64,000 nt of DNA from Pseudobutyrivibrio sp. UBA3626. Lineage in GTDB: Bacteria; Bacillota; Clostridia; Lachnospirales; Lachnospiraceae. Shown here in pieces: positions 41,773-50,598 of the stretch. The notes under the pieces were generated by a model. That model saw only the letters and a list, made by a program, of their open reading frames with translations. It did no database searches and had not been told where the DNA came from. The stretch is from the NCBI GenBank assembly GCA_002373675.1, contig DFLF01000017.1:186001-250000 (forward strand). Reading direction: 5' to 3'. The position numbers were made by a program, and so were the translations under genes. Positions within the stretch are counted from its first letter, which is position 1, and each line of letters opens with the position of its first letter.

Positions 41773-43446
41773 CTATTTCCTGTCACTCTCATCAAAGCAC
41801 TTCGATATGGAGCTTCCCGGTGCTACCATCGGCCATACCTTATCGTCCTTTGCAATAACACAATCTATAACTACAGGTCCCTTTGCTTTAAGTGCCTTAT
41901 CGATTGCTTCGTCGAATTCCTCTTTAGACGTTGCACGATATCCGGTTGCACCCATAGCCTCTGCCAAACGAACATAATCTACATCACCTTCTAATACGGT
42001 GTGTGAATATCTCTGCTCGTAGAAAAGGTCTTGCCACTGACGAACCATACCCAATACCTGGTTGTTGATTATAACTTCAACCACATTAACTTGTTCTTTT
42101 GCCGCTGTTATAATCTCATTTAAGTTCATTCTAAAGCAACCGTCTCCTGCAATATTGATAACAGTTGTATCAGGATTACCCACCTTGGCGCCGATACTTG
42201 CACCCAGTCCGTAACCCATTGTTCCAAGACCTCCTGAAGTTATAAACTGTCTTGGTCTTGAATACTTATAGTATTGAGCAGCCCACATCTGGTGCTGTCC
42301 CACTTCTGTCGTAATAATTGCATCGCCCTTCGTCTTATCATATATCTTGTCTATGATATACGGTCCTGTCAGTCCGTTCTCATTATATGTGACAGGATAT
42401 TTCTCCTTGAGTGAATTAATCTCATCCATCCACTCGCTGTTATCTTTCTTCTCAATCATCGGATTGATTTTTTTCAGTATCTCTTTTACATCACCGATTA
42501 CCTGAGACGTAACAACCACATTCTTATTAATCTCAGCCGGGTCTACATCGAATTGAAGTATCTTCGCTTTCTTGGCAAATGTCTTGGGATTACCAAGTAC
42601 CCTGTCAGAAAACCTTGTACCAATAGCAATAAGAAGGTCACAGCTGCTGACGCCTAGATTAGATACTTTGGTTCCATGCATACCAAGCATTCCTGTATAT
42701 CTGTCATCTGTTCCGGGATATGCACCCTTACCCATAAGTGAATCACATACAGGTGCGTCAACTAATTCAACAAAATCTTTAAGCTCCTTGTCAGCACCGC
42801 TTATAACAGCGCCACCACCAACGAATATGTATGGCTTCTTGGAATGCTTGATTAGCTTTACCGCTTCTTCTAATGACTCCTTTGTTATATCTTTTGTTAA
42901 AGGTACAATCTCATCCGGCTTAACAGCCTTATAATCCGTCTTGTTAGCTGTGGCATCCTTCGTAATGTCCACAAGCACAGGTCCCGGTCTTCCGGTCTTG
43001 GCTATTGTAAATGCACGGCGAAGGGTCTTAGCCAAATCCTTAACATCCTTAACAATGAAATTATGCTTCGTAATAGGCATGGTAATTCCTGCAATATCTA
43101 CTTCCTGGAAGCTGTCTTTACCAAGAAGTGGTGTTGTTACATTACATGTTATTGCAACAATAGGAACAGAATCCATATATGCAGTAGCAATTCCGGTTAC
43201 AAGATTGGTTGCACCGGGTCCGCTTGTAGCAAAGCATACACCCACCTTACCTGTACTTCTTGCATAGCCGTCTGCTGCATGAGAAGCACCTTGTTCATGC
43301 GAAGTAAGAACATGTCGAATCTCATCACTATGCTTATACAATTCGTCGTATACGTTAAGGATTGCTCCACCCGGATATCCAAAAACCGTGTCGACTCCCT
43401 GTTCCTTGAGACATTCTATTACAATCTGTGATCCTGTAAGTTGCAT
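41773..43446 (-). CDS. ilvB: Acetolactate synthase large subunit
   Basis: This ThDP/FAD enzyme condenses two pyruvates (or pyruvate plus 2-oxobutyrate) in branched-chain amino acid synthesis. The 557-residue protein has 'VFGYPGGAILNVYDEL' with the conserved Pro-Gly-Gly region, the catalytic Glu in 'LTSHEQGASHAADGYARSTGK', the FAD domain, and the ThDP motif 'AGDGCFRMNLNEI...VVEVIINNQ'. No small subunit (ilvN) is adjacent. It is separated from ilvD by 650 bp that contain two large inverted-repeat elements. Confidence 0.95.
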   Translation of the reverse strand: MQLTGSQIVIECLKEQGVDTVFGYPGGAILNVYDELYKHSDEIRHVLTSHEQGASHAADGYARSTGKVGVCFATSGPGATNLVTGIATAYMDSVPIVAITCNVTTPLLGKDSFQEVDIAGITMPITKHNFIVKDVKDLAKTLRRAFTIAKTGRPGPVLVDITKDATANKTDYKAVKPDEIVPLTKDITKESLEEAVKLIKHSKKPYIFVGGGAVISGADKELKDFVELVDAPVCDSLMGKGAYPGTDDRYTGMLGMHGTKVSNLGVSSCDLLIAIGTRFSDRVLGNPKTFAKKAKILQFDVDPAEINKNVVVTSQVIGDVKEILKKINPMIEKKDNSEWMDEINSLKEKYPVTYNENGLTGPYIIDKIYDKTKGDAIITTEVGQHQMWAAQYYKYSRPRQFITSGGLGTMGYGLGASIGAKVGNPDTTVINIAGDGCFRMNLNEIITAAKEQVNVVEVIINNQVLGMVRQWQDLFYEQRYSHTVLEGDVDYVRLAEAMGATGYRATSKEEFDEAIDKALKAKGPVVIDCVIAKDDKVWPMVAPGSSISKCFDESDRK

Positions 43447-43477
43447 TGTTAATTTCCTTTCATTTTGCTATATTTTC

Positions 43478-43710
43478 GTCACTCCACTGATAAATATACA
43501 TTTACGCTGATAGTTCCTCGCTAATAATATGTAAGTAATTGATATCTACACAAAATAGAGCATATGACGGGAACCGCGCCCAATTCGCCATCCAGGCTCA
43601 GTGGTCGCTATTTTTTCCATCCGCGGAAAAAATTTCCCTCAATATATCAATTACTAACATATTCTAAGCTCGAACTAAGGCTATAAATGTATCTTTACCA
43701 GTGAAGTGAC
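43478..43710 (-). repeat. Inverted-repeat structured element, unit 1
   Basis: Arms of about 70 bp (from GTCACTCCACTG at 43478 and its complement ending 43710) pair with interruptions around a 95-bp core. Read on the minus strand, the core has a 9-bp hairpin (43610-43633) with loop GCGGAT and a short GCC/GGC hairpin (43587-43597) with loop TGGAT. It also has GGGAA/TTCCC closing pairs. Unit 2 at 43847-44080 has the same layout in the opposite orientation. This could be a MITE-like element or a structured RNA. Confidence 0.75.
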
Positions 43711-43846
43711 TTATATTATAACGAACTGCACTCCGGCTGACTATAACTTTATAACATTATTTCGAGCCTAGGATATGTTAGCCCTACATAAGGCTATAGA
43801 TGTATAGTCAAACTTATAGCAGCTCCTACGATATACAATTATACTA

Positions 43847-44080
43847 CACTGCGTTCAGTCAAATATACATTTACAGCCTTAGTTCAAGCTTAGAATATGT
43901 TAATAATTGGCAAGTTGAGGAAAATTTCCGACAGGGATGTCGGAAATAGGTGCGAGCCGTCTGGATGACGGATCGAGCACCGGTTTTCGTCAAATGTTTG
44001 ATAATAACTCCATGCCAATTATTTACATATACTTAGCGAAGAACTATCAGCATAAATGTATATTGGGCTGAAACGCAGTG
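43847..44080 (+). repeat. Inverted-repeat structured element, unit 2
   Basis: Arms start with CACTGCGTTCAG at 43847 and end with CTGAAACGCAGTG at 44068-44080. They pair over about 65 bp. The core has a perfect 9-bp hairpin ATTTCCGAC/GTCGGAAAT (43924-43947, loop AGGGAT). A two-part hairpin GGTGC/GCACC enclosing CCGTC/GACGG (43949-43981, loop TGGAT) follows. Stem bases differ from unit 1 while pairing and the GGAT loops are kept. Between the units (43711-43846) lie only degraded arm fragments. Confidence 0.78.
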
Positions 44081-44095
44081 AATTAAGAATTTATA

Positions 44096-45760
44096 TTAGT
44101 CTAATTCCAGCACAGCTCCTCTGTTACCTGATGTTACCATCTTAGCATATCTTGCAGCGTATCCTGTTGTAACCTTAGGTTCTCTTGGCTGCCACTTGGC
44201 TTTACGAGCTGCCAGTTCTTCATCAGACACCTTGATATCCAGCTTCATATTAGGAATATCAATTGCTATAATATCGCCTTCTTCAACTAATGCAATAGGA
44301 CCTCCCACTGCAGCTTCCGGTGATACGTGTCCGATTGAGGCTCCACGAGATGCTCCTGAGAATCTTCCATCAGTAATTAATGCAACTGATGAGCCAAGTC
44401 CCATTCCTGCAATGGCAGATGTAGGATTAAGCATTTCTCTCATTCCCGGGCCACCCTTAGGTCCTTCATATCTGATTACAACAACATCGCCCTCTACAAT
44501 CTTGCCACCCTTAATTGCGGCGATTGCATCCTCTTCGCAGTCAAATACTCTTGCAGGACCTTCGTGAACCATCATTTCCTCTACAACAGCAGAACGCTTA
44601 ACAACGGAACCGTCCGGTGCCAAGTTACCCTTAAGTACTGCAAGTCCACCTGTCTTAGAATATGGATTGTCAAGAGGTCTTATTACCTCAGGATTCCTGT
44701 TAACAGCACCTGCAATTGCTTCGCCGATTGTCTTACCTGTTACTGTCATGCAGTCTTCTTTCAGAAGGTTAAGTTCAGATAATTCCTTCATAACCGCATA
44801 TACACCGCCGGCTTCATTCAAGTCTTCCATATATGTAGGACCTGCCGGTGCCAGGTGACATAGATTAGGAGTCTTTTCTGATATTGGATTGGCAAATGAT
44901 ATATCAAAGTCGAATCCAATCTCATGAGCAATAGCAGGAAGATGCAGCATTGAATTAGTCGAGCATCCAAGAGCCATATCTACTGTAAGGGCGTTAAGTA
45001 TTGCATCCTTAGTCATAATCTGTCTTGCTGTAATGCCTTTATTATACATATCCATAACAGCATATCCTGCCATCTTGGCAAGTCTGATTCTCTCAGAATA
45101 TACAGCAGGAATAGTACCGTTACCCGGAAGTCCCATACCGATTGCTTCTGTAAGACAGTTCATGGAATTAGCTGTATACATTCCAGAACATGAACCACAG
45201 GTAGGACATACCTTTCTCTCATATTCTAGTACATCTTCTTCAGTCATCTTGCCGGCTGCATGAGCTCCTACTGCTTCAAACATTGACGACAAAGAAGTCT
45301 TATGTCCATTAACATGACCTGCAAGCATTGGTCCACCTGATACAAATACTGTAGGAAGGTCAAGTCTTGCCGCAGCCATAAGAAGACCGGGTACATTCTT
45401 ATCACAGTTAGGTACGCATACAAGTGCGTCGAATTGATGTGCAATAGCCATACATTCTGTAGAATCGGCAATTAAATCACGCGTTACAAGGGAATATTTC
45501 ATACCCACATGTCCCATTGCAATTCCATCACATACTGCAATTGCAGGAAATACTACAGGAACACCGCCTGCTTCTGCAACACCGATTCTTACAGCCTCTA
45601 CAATCTTGTCTATATTCATATGACCGGGTACAATCTCGTTGTACGAGCTTACAATACCGACCATGGGCTTCTTCATCTCCTCCTTGGTAAATCCAAGTGC
45701 GTTAAACAGACTCCTTGCCGGAGCTTGCTGCATTCCCTGTCTTGCGTTATCTGATTTCAT
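44096..45760 (-). CDS. ilvD: Dihydroxyacid dehydratase
   Basis: This iron-sulfur enzyme dehydrates 2,3-dihydroxy-isovalerate and -methylvalerate. The 554-residue protein has the cluster cysteines in 'VCVPNCDKNVPG' and 'CPTCGSCSGMYTANSMNCL'. It also has 'GRFSGASRGASIGHVSPEA' near the C-terminus, all diagnostic of IlvD. It follows leuB by 52 nt in the leuB-ilvD-ilvB series. Confidence 0.96.
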   Translation of the reverse strand: MKSDNARQGMQQAPARSLFNALGFTKEEMKKPMVGIVSSYNEIVPGHMNIDKIVEAVRIGVAEAGGVPVVFPAIAVCDGIAMGHVGMKYSLVTRDLIADSTECMAIAHQFDALVCVPNCDKNVPGLLMAAARLDLPTVFVSGGPMLAGHVNGHKTSLSSMFEAVGAHAAGKMTEEDVLEYERKVCPTCGSCSGMYTANSMNCLTEAIGMGLPGNGTIPAVYSERIRLAKMAGYAVMDMYNKGITARQIMTKDAILNALTVDMALGCSTNSMLHLPAIAHEIGFDFDISFANPISEKTPNLCHLAPAGPTYMEDLNEAGGVYAVMKELSELNLLKEDCMTVTGKTIGEAIAGAVNRNPEVIRPLDNPYSKTGGLAVLKGNLAPDGSVVKRSAVVEEMMVHEGPARVFDCEEDAIAAIKGGKIVEGDVVVIRYEGPKGGPGMREMLNPTSAIAGMGLGSSVALITDGRFSGASRGASIGHVSPEAAVGGPIALVEEGDIIAIDIPNMKLDIKVSDEELAARKAKWQPREPKVTTGYAARYAKMVTSGNRGAVLELD

Positions 45761-45812
45761 AATGTGTTCCTCCTACTATTTTATACAATTCCTACAGTGA
45801 GTGACAAAACGC

Positions 45813-46913
45813 CTACAGGCGCTCTACTATGAGATCACCCATGTCAGTCGTCCCCACTTGCTTTATAGAAGATGCATCCTTGCCTGGGGCTGGCATAATA
45901 TCAATTGTACGGTATCCTTCGTCTAGTACCTTGTTAATTGCATTTTCAATTGCATCAGCTTCCTTATCCATGTCAAATGTAAATCTAAGCATCATCGCTG
46001 CACTAAGGATAGTTGCAATAGGATTGGCTATACCCTTTCCTGCAATATCCGGTGCTGAACCGCCACTTGGTTCATATAGTCCGAACTTCGTCTCATTAAG
46101 GGATGCAGATGACAACATTCCAATTGAACCTGTAACCATAGACGCTTCGTCCGACAATATATCTCCGAACATATTCTCCGTTAGAATAACGTCGAATTGC
46201 TTAGGATCTTTTACAAGCTGCATAGCCGCATTGTCAACAAGCATATGTTCAAGTGTAACATCTGAGTAGTCAGCCGCAACTTCCTCAACAACCTTTCTCC
46301 AAAGTCTTGAAGAATCCAATACATTTGCCTTATCAACAGATGTAACCTTACTTCTTCTCTTTCTTGCTATATCGAATGCCTTAATTGCAATTCTTCTTAT
46401 CTCATCTTCATTATATGTAAGGGTATCATACGCTTCTATCTTACCATTCACTTCACGGGTCTCTCTCTTACCAAAATAAAGACCTCCTGTAAGCTCACGC
46501 ATAATTAACATATCGAATCCGTCTCCGATTATATCATCTCTTAAAGGACATGCCTCGTTAAGCTGTGGATATAGATATGCCGGTCTTAAGTTGGCGAACA
46601 GATGAAGCGCTTTTCTTATGCCAAGAAGTCCTGCCTCCGGTCTCTTATCAGCAGGAAGCTTATACCATGGTGAAGTCTTAGCATCACCTCCGATAGAACC
46701 AAGAAGTACTGCATCTGCTCTCTTAGCCTGCTCAATCGCTTCCTTCGTAAGAGGTTCACCTGTCGCATCAATAGAGCATCCACCCATAAGAATCTCATCA
46801 TATTTGAAATTGTGACCGAACTTAGCCCCAACTGCATCTAATACCTTGACGGCTTCAGATACAATCTCAGGGCCGATTCCGTCACCTCTTATAACTCCTA
46901 TATTACAATCCAT
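45813..46913 (-). CDS. leuB: 3-isopropylmalate dehydrogenase
   Basis: This enzyme oxidises and decarboxylates 3-isopropylmalate in leucine synthesis. The 366-residue protein begins 'IGVIRGDGIGPEIVSEAVKVLD'. It has 'LLGIRKALHLFANLRPA', 'RELTGGLYFG', 'TSVDKANVLDSSRLWR' and 'VTENMFGDILSDEASM'-type metal-binding aspartates. leuA, leuC and leuD are not in the window. Upstream lie 640 bp of repeats without genes. Confidence 0.96.
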   Translation of the reverse strand: MDCNIGVIRGDGIGPEIVSEAVKVLDAVGAKFGHNFKYDEILMGGCSIDATGEPLTKEAIEQAKRADAVLLGSIGGDAKTSPWYKLPADKRPEAGLLGIRKALHLFANLRPAYLYPQLNEACPLRDDIIGDGFDMLIMRELTGGLYFGKRETREVNGKIEAYDTLTYNEDEIRRIAIKAFDIARKRRSKVTSVDKANVLDSSRLWRKVVEEVAADYSDVTLEHMLVDNAAMQLVKDPKQFDVILTENMFGDILSDEASMVTGSIGMLSSASLNETKFGLYEPSGGSAPDIAGKGIANPIATILSAAMMLRFTFDMDKEADAIENAINKVLDEGYRTIDIMPAPGKDASSIKQVGTTDMGDLIVERL

Positions 46914-47096
46914 AGTCTAGTCTCCTTCATCTATTGATTTGCACACTCCACATCTCTACTCTATATTAGAACATTATAGTTGTGTAGCTAATAATATAAA
47001 ACCGCCTCGTGATGTACATCTTATTTCATACAAACATACTAGCATATTATATAGCATTATACTCAAAATTACAAATGAGGCTAACTACTTGTTCTG

Positions 47097-47319
47097 AATT
47101 CAGCTCTTATTAGGTTGTGCCGGCTAATATTATGCAGTCATTAGCTAGTTTTATTAGCTGGTAACTACTCAATTCAACTCTGATTAGGTTGTGCCGGCTA
47201 ATATTACCCAGTCATTAGCTAGTATTATTAGCTGGTGGCTACACAATTCAGCTCTTATTAGGTTGTGCCAGCTAACATTACGCAGTCATTAGCTGGTATT
47301 ATTAGCTAATGACTGCGTA
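47097..47319. repeat. 74-bp tandem repeat, three copies, with hairpins
   Basis: Three copies begin at 47097, 47171 and 47245 (AATTCAGCTCTTATTAGGTT-type starts), each 74 bp long and differing at a few bases. Each has inverted GGCTAATA/TATTAGCT words. The third copy ends in a perfect 16-bp stem TACGCAGTCATTAGCT (47279-47294) with its complement (47304-47319). A degraded continuation runs to about 47400. It lies upstream of leuB; 46914-47096 shows nothing else. No T-box signature is seen. Confidence 0.8.
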
Positions 47320-47463
47320 GTCCTATGCTACTTACGTTGTATCGGCTAAAACTACGGCTTATATGTTGATATTATTAACCAGCAACCGGCATTAACATGT
47401 ATAAACCAAATCAAAAATATATAAAATAAATGAATCTCAATCAGAATTCGTATAAATGAAATA

Positions 47464-47488
47464 CAAAAAGCGTGGCTTACGCCACGCT
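47464..47488 (-). terminator. Terminator behind the XRE-linked small gene
   Basis: The perfect 8-bp stem AGCGTGGC/GCCACGCT has loop TTAC. It is followed on the minus strand by TTTTTG and lies about 65 nt after the stop at 47553. Confidence 0.8.
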
Positions 47489-47552
47489 AAAACCTTCGTG
47501 CAATACACCTGCAGCGCAAGTATATTGCCATCACACCAAAACAAACAAAAGG

Positions 47553-47837
47553 TTATATAATGTTAAGTAATAAACGTTCCTTATAAATCGATTCTAAACC
47601 ATCAAGACATCTTCTGGCTTTAGTATATTCATTTCTGTTAATTTTGATAACGCACACCTCACTAGCACCGTTATAATCATCCCTTCTAAAAAAAGGAATG
47701 TGTTTCCATCTCTTAGAAAAGGAGATAGAGTCTTTAAGCAAGGCTTTACTTGTGCAGTTACTTGCTCTATGGTTTGTTGTCTCACAAAGTACTACATCTT
47801 TATTAATGTTCTTATCACATCTAATTCTTTTCTTCAT
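47553..47837 (-). CDS. Small basic protein of unknown function downstream of XRE gene
   Basis: The 94-residue protein is basic and rich in Lys, Arg and Asn, with four cysteines (MKKRIRCDKN...VVLCETTNHRASNCTS). I do not recognise a domain. It starts 21 nt after the XRE regulator gene with GGGGG before the ATG, and ends ahead of a clear terminator, which supports it as real. A toxin partner of the XRE protein is possible by position. The unknown family and ordinary-looking composition leave that open. Confidence 0.5.
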   Translation of the reverse strand: MKKRIRCDKNINKDVVLCETTNHRASNCTSKALLKDSISFSKRWKHIPFFRRDDYNGASEVCVIKINRNEYTKARRCLDGLESIYKERLLLNII

Positions 47838-47858
47838 GAATCCCCCCACAGTCACATA

Positions 47859-48104
47859 CTAATCTAGGCGAATAGTGACACGTTTCCCTAAACTATCCGC
47901 TACCTTCACAATGAAATCCAAACTTGGATTATATCTACCCGATTCCATTCTAGATATGTTGGACTTCTTAGTACCAGCTTTGTCTGCCAATGCCTGTTGC
48001 GTCATATGAAGCCCACACCTTGCTTCCTTTAACTGAACAGCCATTTCCATTCGAGCTTTGCTGCTACTGCTTGGGACGATGCCATCTTCATACCTCTTCT
48101 TCAT
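47859..48104 (-). CDS. XRE/HigA-like helix-turn-helix regulator
   Basis: The 81-residue protein has one XRE helix-turn-helix at about 30-70: 'LKEARCGLHMTQQALADKAGTKKSNISRMESGRYNPSLDFIVKVADSLG' in part, ending KRVTIRLD. That ending is typical of HigA/MqsA-type antitoxins. I chose the ATG at 48104, with GGAGG 9 nt upstream, instead of a TTG at 48122. It is followed by the unknown 94-residue protein in a two-gene unit. Confidence 0.85.
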   Translation of the reverse strand: MKKRYEDGIVPSSSSKARMEMAVQLKEARCGLHMTQQALADKAGTKKSNISRMESGRYNPSLDFIVKVADSLGKRVTIRLD

Positions 48105-48198
48105 GAAAAGCACCTCCGCCAACTGATTAGAATGTTATCATATATGATAACTTTATGCAATACTTTTTTCACATTTTTTTCACATTTTTTCACACAAA

Positions 48199-48251
48199 AA
48201 AAGCCAAGTACTGCATAAGACTTAATCAGTCTTGCACAATACTTGGCTTTT
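48199..48251 (-). terminator. Terminator behind mecA, two-part hairpin
   Basis: The outer stem AAAAGCCAAGTA/TACTTGGCTTTT encloses an inner TGCA...AAGACT/AGTCTTGCA hairpin. A run of T follows on the minus strand. It lies 19 nt after the mecA stop and could also act on the plus strand. Confidence 0.85.
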
Positions 48252-48269
48252 ATCTCTTGTTATATAATT

Positions 48270-48929
48270 CTATAAATTCTTCAAGGTTGATATTGCATTC
48301 TTATCTATAATACATTTACCATGTTCATAAATAATTCTAGCCCCTTGATGCTCTAAGAATATCTCCTGACCGAACTCGCATAGGCTTAAGAATAGCTCCC
48401 CAACCTTCTCTGTATTACTAATCTCCATTCTAAAATAATATGCACCTTTATAAGAATATAAAGAAGAGGTGCTAATCCATTTCTCATCAATAATCTTAGC
48501 AATATCAAGGCATACTTCAAGAGATTCACACTCTACCCAGAAAGCTTCAGACACACTAACAAAGCTCTGTATCTTCGTGCCTTCTTTAGTCTTGTCATTA
48601 TGCTCAATCACTTTCCCTTCGAGTACTTTCTGAAAATCCTCAAGATAAGATTTGAGCCTGTTCATCTGAGCTTCTAATTGTTCCGGCATAGCTTCAGCAA
48701 TTGTCATCGCAACATCCCCTTCAGGAAGAAGGGCAATCTGTACACTAAGCGCTCCGCCATTAGTCTTATAATTAAGCTCATATCTGGCTTCTTGCATTAC
48801 TCGACGAAGGAAATCTTCTGCCTTATCCCTATTATCAACAAGTTCAGAGACTTCTAAGCCATAATCATACATTTCTTCTTTAGAAACTACGCATCTTATT
48901 ACATTTTCATTAATTCTTTTAAATTTCAT
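48270..48929 (-). CDS. mecA: Adaptor protein MecA
   Basis: MecA delivers substrates to the ClpCP protease in Firmicutes. The 219-residue protein has the N-terminal substrate-binding domain ('MKFKRINENVIRCVVSKEEMYDYGL'-like opening, to about residue 75) and a longer C-terminal ClpC-binding domain ('FRMEISNTEKVGELFLSLCEFGQ') joined by a charged linker. It is a single gene with its own terminator. Confidence 0.9.
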   Translation of the reverse strand: MKFKRINENVIRCVVSKEEMYDYGLEVSELVDNRDKAEDFLRRVMQEARYELNYKTNGGALSVQIALLPEGDVAMTIAEAMPEQLEAQMNRLKSYLEDFQKVLEGKVIEHNDKTKEGTKIQSFVSVSEAFWVECESLEVCLDIAKIIDEKWISTSSLYSYKGAYYFRMEISNTEKVGELFLSLCEFGQEIFLEHQGARIIYEHGKCIIDKNAISTLKNL

Positions 48930-49002
48930 ATAATCACATCCTTAAGGGTATATTAATCATTATGAAGAAAAATTTCAAGTAATTTCGATAGTATATCCAT
49001 AT

Positions 49003-50526
49003 CTATCTTTTCTTAACTCGTTTCTTAGCCGGTTTAATAGCATCTTCAGGACAAACAAGTGCACATAAGTGACAGCCTACACATTTTCTGCCATCTAATA
49101 CAGGCTTTCTGTCCTCATTAAGTTTAATTGCCTGATGTCCGCCATCACGACAGGATAATACACATCTTCCACAGCCTACACATTTATCCTTATCAACTAC
49201 TGGATAGATAATGGTATCTCTAGAAAGTACATCGGTTGTATCACTAATATAATTAAGAGATTTACCCACAATCTCAGAAATATTATTATATCCCTTAGCC
49301 AATAAATACAGCATAAGGCCTTCTTTGAGTTCGTCAATTATTCTATATCCATGCTTCATTACCGAAGTTGTTATCTGAATACTTGACGCACCAAGCAACA
49401 TAAATTCTAACGCATCACGCCATGTCTCAATGCCACCCATAGCACTAATGTGCATGCCACTTAGCTTATCATTCTTAGACATTTCTTCTATAAATCGAAG
49501 AGCAATTGGTTTAATAGCTTTACCACTATAGCCACCTACCGCTGACATGCCATCTACATCTGGAGATGTAACAAAAGTATCGACATTGACGCCAACTATA
49601 CTCTTTATTGTATTGATTGCGGCAATACCGTCAGCTCCACCGCGTCTTGCTGCCTCTGCAGCCGGGCTCATGTATGTTACATTAGGAGTGAGTTTTGCAA
49701 AAATCGGTATATTCGCACCACGCCTTGCACATGAAGTAAATCTCTCTACTAGCGAAGGTTCAAGTCCAATATCAGAACCAAGGCCTCCATCTGCCATATT
49801 AGGACATGAGAAATTAAGCTCAATAGCATCAGCTCCATTTTCTTCGCAAAGTCTGGAAATCATCTCCCATTCTTCGTCATTTTTCCCCATAATTGAAGCA
49901 AGAATAAACTTAGAAGGATACTCTTTCTTAAGACGACGAATCATATCCATATTCTCTTCTATGGACTGCTCTGATAGTTGTTCTATATTCTTAAATCCAA
50001 TGATACTGCCATTATCCCCCTTAATAGCAGAGAATCTCGGAGAAGCTTCTCTAATATCAAGCGAACAAATTGTCTTAAGCGATGCACCTGCCCATCCAGC
50101 TTCAAAAGCACGGGAGCACATATCATATGTACTAGAAATAACCGAGGAAGATAATAGAAAAGGATTCTCAAGAGTAATACCACATATATCTGTTTTCAGA
50201 AGTTCATCATAATCAATATCCCTGGGATCATCTTTATTATTATCTTTAGATTTAATTTTAGACTTAACCTCATCGTTTAAGCGAATCATAAGCTTACGAA
50301 TTGGCACTTTATTAGGCTTTACACAATTATCCTCACAAGGCGCATCACAAGTAACACAGGGATTACTAGAAGGATACTTAATTGCAGCAACATTTTCATT
50401 ATCAAACCAAATATTCCTAAGTAGTTCATCTGGCTTACCCTTAGGACAGACTTTACTACAAGGTGCATCATCACACAACACACAATTAATCATATCTCGT
50501 CTTAATATTATACTTCCATCCCCCAT
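49003..50526 (-). CDS. preA: Dihydropyrimidine dehydrogenase PreA-like subunit
   Basis: The 507-residue protein has an N-terminal cysteine-rich region like that of mammalian DPYD ('CVLCDDAPCSKVCPKGKP', 'CVTCDAPCEDNCVKPN'). The middle (about 105-420) is a dihydroorotate-dehydrogenase-like FMN barrel ('ELNFSCPN', 'AKLTPNVTYM'). The C-terminus is a 2x[4Fe-4S] ferredoxin domain (CVGCGRCVLSCRDGG, CVGCHLCALVCPEDA). It would reduce uracil or thymine. PreT, the usual electron-donating partner, is not adjacent. AAGGAG lies 6 nt before the ATG. Confidence 0.87.
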   Translation of the reverse strand: MGDGSIILRRDMINCVLCDDAPCSKVCPKGKPDELLRNIWFDNENVAAIKYPSSNPCVTCDAPCEDNCVKPNKVPIRKLMIRLNDEVKSKIKSKDNNKDDPRDIDYDELLKTDICGITLENPFLLSSSVISSTYDMCSRAFEAGWAGASLKTICSLDIREASPRFSAIKGDNGSIIGFKNIEQLSEQSIEENMDMIRRLKKEYPSKFILASIMGKNDEEWEMISRLCEENGADAIELNFSCPNMADGGLGSDIGLEPSLVERFTSCARRGANIPIFAKLTPNVTYMSPAAEAARRGGADGIAAINTIKSIVGVNVDTFVTSPDVDGMSAVGGYSGKAIKPIALRFIEEMSKNDKLSGMHISAMGGIETWRDALEFMLLGASSIQITTSVMKHGYRIIDELKEGLMLYLLAKGYNNISEIVGKSLNYISDTTDVLSRDTIIYPVVDKDKCVGCGRCVLSCRDGGHQAIKLNEDRKPVLDGRKCVGCHLCALVCPEDAIKPAKKRVKKR

Positions 50527-50598
50527 CTATCTCTCCTTGTCACACATACTACACCGTCAATTTATCTCAGACTATATAATACCTGCTTCTTACACAAT

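Noticed and set aside
43561..43600. GACGGGAACCGCGCCC looked at first like part of a T-box antiterminator upstream of ilvB
   Set aside because: It does not match the T-box core (GGTGGNACCGCG) on the coding strand, and there is no specifier-stem layout. The bases are explained by the inverted-repeat element.
47097..47319. Tandem 74-bp repeats considered as a CRISPR array
   Set aside because: The repeats are directly adjacent with no unique spacers, and no cas genes are present in the window.
49547..50212. A 221-codon plus-strand open frame opposite preA
   Set aside because: The minus strand encodes a complete, well-conserved PreA-like protein through the whole stretch, and the plus-strand frame has no start signal or recognisable domain.
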